Shown: positions 55,287 to 64,000 of the stretch, piece by piece | Layout of the letters: each line of letters starts with the position of its first letter | Numbering within the stretch: the first letter of the stretch is position 1 | Assembly (NCBI GenBank): GCA_014058105.1 | Contig: JACGCM010000560.1 | Location: 5,394,001-5,458,000, forward strand | Length of the DNA stretch: 64,000 nt | Direction of reading: 5' to 3' | Source of the DNA: Kingdonia uniflora | Lineage: Eukaryota > Streptophyta > Magnoliopsida > Ranunculales > Circaeasteraceae | Notes under the pieces: generated by a model | What the model saw: the letters and a program-made list of their open reading frames with translations, nothing else | What the model was told of the DNA's origin: nothing | The model's database searches: none | Position numbers and translations under genes: made by a program

Positions 55287-56080
55287 TTAAACTTCTTTAC
55301 TGGACAAGCACTCGAGATATGGTCCTGTGACCAAAATTTTATAAAGGAGATCATTTTCCATGATGTATCGCTTAACATTATCAAGCACGCCTCTCCTTTC
55401 AGTGGGATCTATAGGGAGTTTACCGTCGAACGTACTTTTAGTTCTAATATAGTTAAGGAAAGGTCGTCTCCAATCATCTTCGTCATCTTCAACGCCCCCA
55501 ATATTAGCAGAATTTGGGCTTATGATGTTAATACTGGGGGTGGACAATACTTTGATCTTGAGATACCGAGCATCTGTGCCAAGGATTCCTGCACATTCTG
55601 TCGACTACCGCTACTGCATAATCAATCATCTTTCCATTCTTCCTTAAATTTTTTAGTGTAATGGTCCATAATGAGTAAAGAGTCCGTATACACAGACAAC
55701 TCAGAAACTCCAGTCTTAAGAGACATATCCAGACCGTGAATTATTACTTCATACTCGGCCGCATTATTGGTAGCTTTGAAATTGAGTCTAATTGCTTTCT
55801 CGATCCTATCATTGGAACGTGTGAAATGCACGATTTTAATACCTAATCCTACAGGTCTGGAAGATCCATAAGTTAAAAGACACTCTCCCTTTTAAGTTAT
55901 CTAGTCTGACTTTTCTTTAATTTTTTTTCAAATTGTACTTCATTGGTGTCTGTGCTCTCTTCTTCCCAGTCAGGATCTTCTACTGGGAAGTTTGCAAGGA
56001 AATCTGCAACTACTTGACCCTTTTTAGAATACCGTGGTTCGAAACGGATATCATGTTTACCAAGTGTGGCCGACCATTAT
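55287..56080 (-). pseudogene. C second RNase H
   Basis: The frame 55831-55622 reads LNFKATNNAAEYEVIIHGLD and LSVYTDSLLIMDHY, the N-N-x-AEYE...DS pattern of the additional RNase H. The linker frame 55547-55287 (NIGGVEDDEDDWRRPFLNYI) leads to integrase. The first part (TDG region near 55870) is degraded. Confidence 0.82.
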
Positions 56081-56085
56081 TGTAT

Positions 56086-57300
56086 TCATCTAGATTTCAA
56101 TCGCTTGGGTAAAATCTTATCTAAAGGGTAATTTTTCATTACTCCAACTGAGTGGGCTTGAAAATATTGTTTTAATTTTTGCAATATGTATACGATAGCT
56201 AAGAGTAACTTCTTGACCTTGGTATACCGAGTCTCTGCTGGAGTGAGAGTTTTGCTGATGAAGTAGACAGGTTTTTCTGTCTTATCGTCAAGTCGAATGA
56301 GAACAGATCTTAATGACTCGTCGGTAACTGCCAGATATATGATGAGTTCTTCCCCTTCATTAGGTGTACTCATCACTGGTGGTAAACCCAAGTAACGTTT
56401 GAGCTCCCAAAATATTTCTTCACACTCTACTGTCCACTCGATCTCTGGATCTTTCTTAAACTTCTTTGTTGTTGCTCTATCACGCAATAGATTGAACAAC
56501 CAACGACATCGATCGGAAGACTTTGAGACAAAATGATTTATTGCAGCAATCTTGCCACAAATTTTTGTGTGTCTTTCTTCTTTCTTGAAGAAGGCATAGA
56601 CAAAAGAGCACGAATACGTTCTGGATCAGCTTCTATGCCTCGCTAACTAATCAAATGTCCCAAGAATTTTCCAGATTGAACTCCGAACTAACATTTTTCA
56701 GGGTTAAGTTGCATCTTGTTGAAACGGAGAATTTTGAAAGTAGTATGCAAATCTGTGATATGGTTCTCCTTCTTAAAACTATTGTACAACATATCGTCAA
56801 TGTAGACTTCTCTTATTTTTCCAAGGTGATCTTTGAATATTTGAGCCATCAGTCTTTGATACATGGCTCCCGCATTTTTAAGGCCGAATGGCATGAGCTT
56901 ATAGCAATATAGGCCACGTTATGTAATGAAAGTTGTTTTCTCTTGATCATCCGATAACAAAGTTATTTGATTGTATCCTTATACCGCATCCATCATGGAT
57001 AAAAATTCATGCCCTGAAGTGGAATCGATTAGATGATTTATAATAGGAAGTTGGAAACTATCCTTTGGAGTGTGTTTGTTGAGGTCTGTGAAATCCACGC
57101 ACACTCTAATCTTGTTGTTCTTCTTTGGGATTGCTACAATGTTCAAAATCCATTCTGGGTAGTTGGCCTTTCGAATAAAACCTACTTTGATAAGTTTTTC
57201 GATCTCTTTATTGACTTTATCCCAGAGTCTTAGTGCTAATTTCCTCTATTTTTGTTTGACAGTATTGGCCTTTTCTTTCAAATTGGGCTTATGGTAGGCC
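56086..57300 (-). pseudogene. C reverse transcriptase and first RNase H
   Basis: RT: MPFGLKNAGAMYQRLMAQIF and the intact catalytic motif REVYIDDMLYNS near 56800, then LHTTFKILRFNKMQLNPEKC. RNase H: LGLPPVMSTPNEGEELIIYL, FISKTLTPAETRYTKVKKLL and LKQYFQAHSVGVMKNYPLDK (56499-56086). Upstream RT (KVGFIRK-type text near 57190) is broken by stops. Confidence 0.88.
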
Positions 57301-57569
57301 AAATTTGGATCGATGCCCGACATTTTGTGAAAGGTCCAAGCGAACACATCACTGTTGTCTTTAAGGAATTGGATAAGGGAATCTCATTCTGCCGTTGGAA
57401 GAAGAATGGAAATATATGTTCCTCACTTTTCTCAATCGATTTCGACCTACTCTGTTGTTTCTGCATTTGGCATATGGTTTTCTGTAGAGTTTACTGCATG
57501 GTTTTCTGTAATGTTTCCTGTTGTTTTCAGTAATAGTTATGCGAACTGTGGTTCTGGAATGATAACAAC

Positions 57570-57965
57570 ATAATTACATGCTCGAGCTAGCTTCGGACTT
57601 CCTTTTATTTTATATATGCCTCCATTCCATTCAAATTGTAGCACCAAATGATAGGTGGATAGAATAGCTTACATATTGTTTAACCAACAACGTCCAATTA
57701 TCCCCAAATAATGAGAATTGTTATTGATAACATAAAAGATAACGTCAAGTATTACAGGTCCAGCCGTAATGGGAAGTACAATCTTTCCAACACATTCTTC
57801 TCTAGATCCGTTAAATCCGTAGATATCAATGTCACTGGGCTATACCTTGTCGGCTATCCCCACCTGATCAATCGTGCTTCTGAAAAGTAATTCAATAGTA
57901 CTCCCAGTATCTATCATCATTGTGTGAAGTACCATGTTTTTCATTTTTAACATGATCACCAAAGC
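57570..57965 (-). pseudogene. C aspartic protease
   Basis: The minus strand near 57925 reads MMIDTGSTIELLF (active site intact), then GKIVLPITAGPVILDVIFYV, YLGIIGRCWLNN and KGSPKLARACNYVV. Single stops interrupt it (in ...KV*PSD and NNM*AIL). Confidence 0.8.
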
Positions 57966-57999
57966 ATCATGGTGAGGATAGTTGATATGACAAACATCA

Positions 58000-59761
58000 C
58001 AGTTGTCGAAAGAAATTCCTGTTCGCTGAGAGCTAGATACGGGAAGTAAACGAGCTTCTTAATCTTTTATGGATAGGTCGTGATATTGCCTGACTTGTTG
58101 TCTTTTTCTTCTGTTCGATTGGCTAATGAATGAGTCTCAGCGAAGTGGCTAAGGAATTCATGGTACAAATGCTTCTCTCCTGCCGGTTCCTCAGCTTGTA
58201 TGGCTTCTGTAGGAAGTTTGTAACTCCCATTCTTGTAACTCTCAACATCCACAATATATTCATGCATTCATCCATCTGCAAAGATGTATTCTAATAGTCA
58301 TTGTAGAGTAAAATAATGTTCTGCCTCACAATGGCGAACCTTGTGGTTAATATAATAAGGTTTATTCTCTATAGGTTGGAGATACTGTACATTTCAAAAG
58401 AAATCTATCCTTCTGAAGTATAGGATAAATACTAGCTATAGTTACATTTATCTTGGGAAGACATGGTTTTAGCAAGTTACTGCCCTTCCGAGGTCGTTTG
58501 TTACTAGGTTTTATATGTTTCCTGTCACTTTCCTGATCAGCAGTCCGGCTGAAATCTTGGCCCGTGGATTGATCTCAAGCTGTCAATGTTGCCTTCTGAG
58601 GTTTCTGCTTATCAGATACCATTCTTTCCAGGTCAATATACCCGTTGGCTTTTCTGATCATGTCCTCCAGAGTTATTGGTTTATTCTGGACGAGATACTC
58701 CTTCACCCTTCCATTGACCAGTAAAGCATTGGTGAAAGCAGAAATAGTAATTTTCTGGTCGAGCCATTTTACCTTTCGAGCTAACTCTAAAAAATTCTTA
58801 GTGAATATCTCGAGCTTCTCACCTGGCATCTTCTTGAGGCTGAAAAGGGAGTATAGATTCGCCTCTTTGTCTCTGCTGTGTGAGCAATTCTTAACAAAGA
58901 GTTCTCGTAACTGCTCGAAATTCGTGATAGATCATTCGGGTAGTGTGTGGAACCATCATAGGGGTTTGCCTGATAAGCTGGTAGGGAAGAGCTGGCATAA
59001 AATTTGGTTGGATGTGGAATGTAGGCCCAAAGCATCCTAAAGCTCTTGCACGTGTTCTATTTGGTCAGTTCCTTTATACTTTTGGATTTTCATAGTATGG
59101 AACCCGGTGGAGACTTTTCCATCCAACAACTCCTATGCGATTGGGCTCTTCTATAATCTGTTATGGATTTCTCTAGTCAGACTCTGAGTTTTGAGTAATT
59201 CTTTTATTCGCCTGTCAATATGTTTCTGAGTCACATATTGTCGAGTTATGGTGGCTGGGCGGGTGGCGCATCCTTCTACAGGATTATGGTCGCCACTTCC
59301 TTCGCTTAAACGCCCTTTTGCTAGAACTCGAACTCTTCGAGGTGGATCTTCCACCTGTCTGACTCTCGCAAGGCCACCATCTATTTCTTGGTGGACCTCC
59401 TGGATAGGGATGGGCTCAATTTCCTCTTGGTGATGGTTAGATCGAGGGGTACCTCCTAGGTTATTACCTTTTGGCAGAGGTCCTATTCTGTCATGAATGG
59501 AAATTTACGAGCCTTCTGGCTGTACGCCTTTGTTTTTCTGGGTGGTGACCTGCTGACTTTGTAGAACCTTCAACGCATCCTGTACACTTGCTAGCTATTG
59601 TTCCAGAGTAGCACGTCTCTCTAATTTAAATTGTAAGTGGCCCAAAGATCTGTTAATGATGCACTCTCACCTACTAGAACGATCGGTGTGCTTTGTTCTG
59701 GAGGCGACATTCTGAAAAGCTGACGATCAAATTTTTTTGAGACAATAGGTTTGAGAACTTC
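58000..59761 (-). pseudogene. C gag
   Basis: The capsid core KLEIFTKNFLELARKVKWLD and NALLVNGRVKEYLVQNKPIT to YIDLERMVSD (58829-58575) matches A3 gag (LKDFSKKFLELARKV, YIDLERMIS). N-terminal text is seen at 59354-59151 (EDPPRRVRVLAKGRLSEGSG, VTQKHIDRRIKELLKTQSLT), and the C-terminal zinc/spacer part near 58270-58070. Frames are interrupted. Confidence 0.8.
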
Positions 59762-59783
59762 GGTTTTCACAGACGGCGCCAAA
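59762..59783 (-). other. C primer-binding site
   Basis: The minus strand reads TTTGGCGCCGTCTGTGAAAA after the LTR end. It is the least diverged primer site in the window. Confidence 0.82.
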
Positions 59784-60339
59784 TTTAATAGCCTAATTCT
59801 AGGATTCAAATTTAGCCTTTATACCAAATGTGTTTAGAACGCTCAAGAATAGTAAACAATAATCAACAAGATAATTTAGCGTGGAAAACCTTTAAATAGG
59901 TTAAAAACTATGACCTCTCTTGAGGATTTTGAGAAAGAGAAGATGATCTTATTGAGATTGCTAACTTATTACAATGAGTGCTCTGAGATTTTAGAGTAAG
60001 GATTCTTCTGTGTAGAATTACCCATCCTTAATCTGCAGTTCTTTGGTCCTATTTATAGGTATTATGATATGACTGTTTGACGACCATTAATATTCTTAAT
60101 GATGGACGTTAAAAAGTATACGTAAGAAGATCTTGACCAGATTGTGCAACGTTTTGATCTTTGTTACTGTACAGCGACTCTATTAATGTTGTACACTAGC
60201 ATAAATTGAACTGCTGATGTAAAGGTCAAAAGTGATGACTCAAGCTAAGGAATGTTAAACATATCTTTAGTAGTGTTTCCTGTATGATGATGAGGTCAAG
60301 GATGAAGCATGAGTCTGAGATGCAAAATAAGCTATTACA
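59784..60339 (-). repeat. C LTR (right)
   Basis: TTTAATAGCC...AGCTATTACA, 556 bp. The right edge has the expected ...ACA tip; the left TG has become TT. No matching left LTR is present in the window. Confidence 0.7.
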
Positions 60340-60530
60340 AGACGACTCTCAACCAAGAGCACGAGGAGCCTCATGGGCGAGTGGTGTTGGTTGAGAAATT
60401 TGTGTTATATTTACTTCCTGATGTTGTTGTCTTGATTCAGATTGTGCCACATACTCTGTTGGTGAGATCAAAAGTTTGTATGTAGTTTAAAGATGAAGAA
60501 TGAGTTCAAAATGCGGAATAAGTCATTACA
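60340..60530 (-). repeat. PPT-proximal internal fragment plus repeated LTR end, beside the C LTR
   Basis: 60340-~60410 resembles the sequence that lies inside the left LTR of family A (shared CACGAG...GTGGT...TTGGTTGAGAAA). It then ends in GATGAAGAATGAGTTC...GTCATTACA (about 60490-60530), a second copy of the LTR's last ~45 bp (60297-60339). It reads as the 3' end of another C-like copy fused to this LTR. Confidence 0.5.
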
Positions 60531-60949
60531 AGTTCATTTCTAATATTTCTCATTGATAGAACATTGGCTCATACAATGAAGTTCACCAGAGAACCAAAAC
60601 CCTCTAATAACGTGATGGTTATCGCATCTGTCAAGGCTATGGCTGTTTTATCGAAAGGCATGATATATTGCATATTACCTTTGGTTTTGCTTAAATATTA
60701 TTGATTTTTTTGGGATGTTTTTGGAAATTTGATTGTTGGGTATTGGGGTTTGACAATGACGATGGGGCGAAGAAATGAGAGTTCTTTAAGTATGTTATCA
60801 GAGATTGGGATTGGTCTAATTTGTGGAAGCAATGAGAGATCATTTGGGGGTGAAGATTTGAGGTTTTTGCTTCGACGACAAGAGTCGAATAATCAAAAGA
60901 GAGAGAGAGAGAAAAAGAAAAGAAAAGAAAAAAAGAGCTAAACATATAT
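60531..60949 (+). other. Coding-like text of unknown origin
   Basis: From the ATG at 60576 it reads MKFTREPKPSNNVMVIASVK, then a stop. After ~60729 an open frame of 70 codons ends in a very basic KREREKKKRKEKK tail. I cannot assign it; it may be further degraded host gene sequence. Confidence 0.3.
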
Positions 60950-62885
60950 AGAAGTGGTTCAGCTTCTCCTACTATTGAAGGATCAGTAACTGCAAAACTA
61001 ATAGGCCTAACCATTTTAGACCGATATGTGAGTATAGAGAGCAATCTAGTTTTGCAAAAGAGTTCTGCAGTTTCTGGTGAAAAGGTTGATGATACAAAAG
61101 AAAACATGCCAGTTCATGACATCATGGAGGTTTAGATAGATTTATCAGAGACTAACATAGACGAAGAAATGCTACTTTTGAGACAATAGCGTATAAACTT
61201 AGGAGAAGAGCAGAGAAAGTATGAACGTAATGTAGAATCTGTCAATAGTGAGATGTTTGTAGAGTGTCAGGTGTGCATTTAAGCTTCCATCCTACTATTT
61301 CCAATTGAAGAATGTCAAGAGGCATTTGGACTCACCCTTGGACAACTATTCTTGTAATGGGTTGAATTATATACATGGAGCAGACTATGGATTCCGAGAT
61401 TCAGGATTGCTAAATCACCCTTACATGGACATATGTCAAACCGAGTGGCAAGTAAGAACAGTTGCTACTACCATATCCGATATAGTTTAATAAATCATCT
61501 CTAAGAGCATCTCCAACAACATGGTATGCTGTTACACTTTTCACATACTTATGTAAAAGCCCCTTCCAACAGGGGTATGGTGCTCAGCATGCTCGCCCCC
61601 ATACCCCTCCAAAGTATGCAAATCTAGAACTTGGAGAGTGGTATGTACAAACTACTTTTGTGGGTCCCTTATAAATATTTTTTCTCTTCCTTTCTTTTAT
61701 CTCTCTAATAAAGCAACACGTGGGTCCCAATTTTTAATAAAAATCTTCTTTCTCTAACATAAAATAATATTGTGGGTCCCAATTTTAATAAAAAGCTGAA
61801 TTTTGAGATAAATTTGTTAGAGCAAAGTGGTATGCTATTCCGGATACTTGTATTCAAAACCTTAATAGCATACCATCTATGATCGAAATGCTCTAACTCT
61901 TGGTATTAGAGTAGTCCTTTTTATAAATTACAATTTGCCTGATTTTAACGTCTTTTTTTTTTCTTCTCCCTGATGGATTTTAGGAACTGCTTCAAATGTT
62001 TTATTTACCATACATTATTGCGCCAATGGAAGCTGAAGCACAATGTGCTTTTATGGAACTAGCAAATCATGTTGATGGTGTTATCACTGATGACTCAGAC
62101 GTGTTTTTGTTTGGAGCACGAAGTGTGTACAAAAATATATTTGGCGATAGGAAATATGTTAAAACATACTTTATGAAGGTCTGAGTCTTCTGGAGCATTC
62201 TTTTATTATCTTTTCCTAATAATTCACAATTAGATTCAGTTGTTAGGATGGCCCGCCAAGTATATTTATGCTACACGCATACCAAAAATTACTTAGTCTT
62301 ATATTATTATGTATAAACTGCTTAGCTTTCGTAATGAACTTAATAAGAGATCAGGAATACTGTATATAGTTTACTGATAGTGCTAGATCACAAAGTGTTC
62401 TCTTAACACACCCCTTTGACATGCATTTCAGGACATAAAGAGTGAGCTAGGGTTAACCAGAGAATGGTTAATCCGAATGGCACATGATGAGGAGGTGTTT
62501 ATACCGATGGTGTTAGGTAAGTTCTAAACTCGAGATAACCCCAGTGGTTTTACATTAAGGGTATGTCAGGATGACTCAATCTTAATATGTTGTATTTATG
62601 GTTTACAAAATTATTTTATTTTTTATTTTTTTGTAGTGGGATTGGCATTATTAATTCTATCGAAGTTGTAAATGCATTTTTGAAGGAAGATGGACACAAG
62701 AAATTTTGGGAATGGCTTGAATCCACAGAACTGACCATTCTAGGAACGTTTAATGGTAAAAATGGAACTAATTCAAAGAAAAATATGTCAAAGGTAAAGA
62801 AAAATGATGGGAGTCTTAACCATGGTCAAGATGGTAACCAGCCTGAGACTTTGAGGAGAGAACTTAAGGGTAATTTAGACTTTTA
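60950..62885 (+). pseudogene. XPG/UVH3 (ERCC5-type) repair endonuclease pseudogene fragment
   Basis: Exon ~60958-61269 reads SETNIDEEMLLLRQ, a stop, then NLGEEQRKYERNVESVNSEM and FVECQ before GTGTGC. Exon 61984-62178 is the XPG I-region: [40 protein letters not shown], ending at a GT. Exon 62432-62517 reads DIKSELGLTREWLIRMA, then shifts so that the LLGSDYT motif is lost. Exon 62637-62885 reads GIGIINSIEVVNAFLKEDGH and WEWLESTELTILGTF. In plants UVH3 is the 3'-incision nuclease of nucleotide excision repair. Stops (near 61136 and 61187) and the shift mean a dead, truncated copy with retained introns. Confidence 0.9.
61504..61894. mobile_element. MITE in a UVH3 intron
   Basis: The left end AGAGCATCTCCAACAACATG (then GTATGCT) pairs with the reverse complement of the right end, AGAGCATTTCGATCATAGAT (then GGTATGCT). 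~391 bp, AT-rich, non-coding, with an internal duplicated block GTGGGTCCCAATTTT (near 61711 and 61775). The target duplication is not clear, so the superfamily is left open. Confidence 0.72.
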
Positions 62886-62928
62886 AGAAAGAAGATTATT
62901 TTTAAATTTCAAAAAGTCATGTTATTTA

Positions 62929-63149
62929 TGTTGAGAGATAATCGATTTAGGGTATACTAATAGTTCTATAGCTTTAGAACAAGATGGGAGAGAGAAGAGA
63001 GGATTTCTTATTGATTCTGAATTGTGTGTTATATGTACATAATTCAGATATATATAAAGATAACCCTACAACAAATATTACCTAACCTACTCAAACTCTC
63101 CCCATAACCCTATCGGGCATATGGGCTTGTTAGGACCCAACTCCTAACA
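62929..63149 (-). mobile_element. 3' LTR of a second copia element
   Basis: The minus strand reads TGTTAGGAGTTGGGTCC...ATCTCTCAACA, 221 bp with TG...CA tips. A TATATATA tract lies near 63048-63056. The polypurine CCAAGGGGGAG (63150-63160) is directly upstream on the minus strand. Confidence 0.85.
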
Positions 63150-64000
63150 CTCCCCCTTGGGGTGTTTCATACTAGGACAGCTTGTCTCATTAAAACCTCT
63201 GCATAACAAAACCCCATTGGGTAAAAAGCTGTGCAAGGAAAGAGTACAATTCTAAGCCCTGTAAGGGTTGTGGACGTGTATGCGTTGCCTCATCCAAACC
63301 TCCAGCCTGTAAAACCTCCTAGGATAAAAATTGTGCTATCAAGAAAAAGAGTACATCACGCATTTGTTTATATCAGGCTTGGACTACTCCCCCTTAAGTC
63401 GATCTCTCTGAGATGTATCTCCCTAAGATATTAATAAGTAAATCTTCTGCATGTCGATTCAGTGTACTAGCTGCTTGAACGTAAGTGGTGCAATAGCCAT
63501 CGTGCAAGGATTTGCAAAGATGTCTTCTGAAATATCTTCAACAACGCCAATCTCATTCTCCTTTTATAATGCATTAGGTTGGAATGGCTTCTATGAAATG
63601 TGATTCATTCTGCCGCCATTGATAAATCACCATTGACTTTGAATAATGCAAGCTGAATTGTCTTCATGCATAGTCGATGCTTTATCTTAGATAGAACACA
63701 CTACATCTTCGGTTGATGAGATATGTCTTGGAGCACAACCATCATTTTTTGCCAGCTTCATGAAGTACAAGAATCTTCGTGGTTCGAGGTGTAACTACCG
63801 CCGTCAGCTTCATCGATCTCCAAGAATTTATATGTATCCCCGTACATAAACACATAATCCATTTGACAATGGCCTCTATGTGGGTCTGAGAAATACTTTG
63901 TATCAGTGTACTCTATACTTTTATGCTTACCATTTCGAGTAGAATAGAACCCAGTCTTTCATGCCGATCAGATACCTCATAATGTGCCTGATCTCAATCT
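63150..64000 (-). pseudogene. Copia pol 3' end (RNase H region), broken, runs off the window
   Basis: The minus strand reads EIRHIMRYLIGMKDWVLFYS near 63990, then spaced copia RNase H text: a segment near 63690 with HEDNSACIIQSQW, GGRMNHIS near 63600, and IGVVEDISEDIFANPCTMAI with FKQLVH near 63560-63470. These match the end of copia polyproteins (HEDN-x-A-C, ...K-H-I-S/D, ...D-x-F-T-K). Many stops. It is unrelated in LTR sequence to the copia at 1-1748. Confidence 0.8.

Larger units (their letters stand above)
24850..60339 (-). mobile_element. Element C: outer Tat-type gypsy element, interrupted by A3
   Basis: Left part 24850-30125, right part 52105-60339, separated by A3. The minus strand from the right reads LTR, PBS, gag, protease, RT, two RNase H domains, integrase and 43-bp tandem repeats. 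The plus-strand antisense module fills the left. The left LTR and its polypurine tract are missing: IleRS sequence lies within ~100 bp of the module start. It belongs to a different family from A and B, because gag-pol and module match only at protein level. Confidence 0.82.

Noticed and set aside
1..64000. tRNA or rRNA genes, bacterial-type operons, plasmid or phage features
   Set aside because: None was seen. The content is plant nuclear transposons and gene relics.

Overview
This is plant nuclear DNA, probably from a dicot. The evidence is nested plant-type LTR retrotransposons, split plant genes with GT/AG introns, and AT-rich intergenic sequence with no bacterial gene layout. No intact housekeeping gene was found. 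The window is a transposon nest with decayed host-gene copies at both ends.

Layout. 1-1748: 3' part of a Ty1/copia element ending in a complete LTR. 1823-3100 (-): intron-containing acyl-lipid desaturase pseudogene. 3572-4289: solo LTR with a 5-bp target duplication. 6391-24739 (+): exons of a cytosolic isoleucyl-tRNA synthetase pseudogene. These exons are split first by a ~4 kb DNA transposon (6517-10482) carrying pieces of other genes, then by a complete but dead Ty3/gypsy element called A1 here (11464-24617). From ~24850 to 60339 lies a three-level nest. Element C (outer) is interrupted by A3 (30126-52099, perfect GTCAT duplication), and A3 is interrupted by B (37267-49593). 60950-62885 (+): relic of the XPG/UVH3 repair endonuclease, with a MITE in an intron. 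62929-64000 (-): 3' end of a second copia element.

A1, A3, B and C are Tat-type gypsy elements whose gag-pol lies on the minus strand. Order from the right LTR: primer-binding site, gag, protease, reverse transcriptase, RNase H, a second RNase H, integrase. Between pol and the 3' (left) LTR each carries a 5-6 kb module read in the opposite (+) direction. The module has two small ORFs of about 100 codons and a longer gene split by introns, which contains a 'putative gypsy type transposon' (PF04195-like) domain and long coiled coils. A family-specific tandem repeat separates the end of this module from the end of pol. The module recurs in three strongly diverged families with the same order, similar intron positions and TATA-like boxes. 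It is the most interesting thing in the window. Extra antisense ORFs in Tat elements are known in general; the two small ORFs and the conserved splicing are what deserve attention.

All copies here carry stops, frameshifts or deletions, so nothing appears able to move by itself. Coordinates of degraded parts are estimates by eye.
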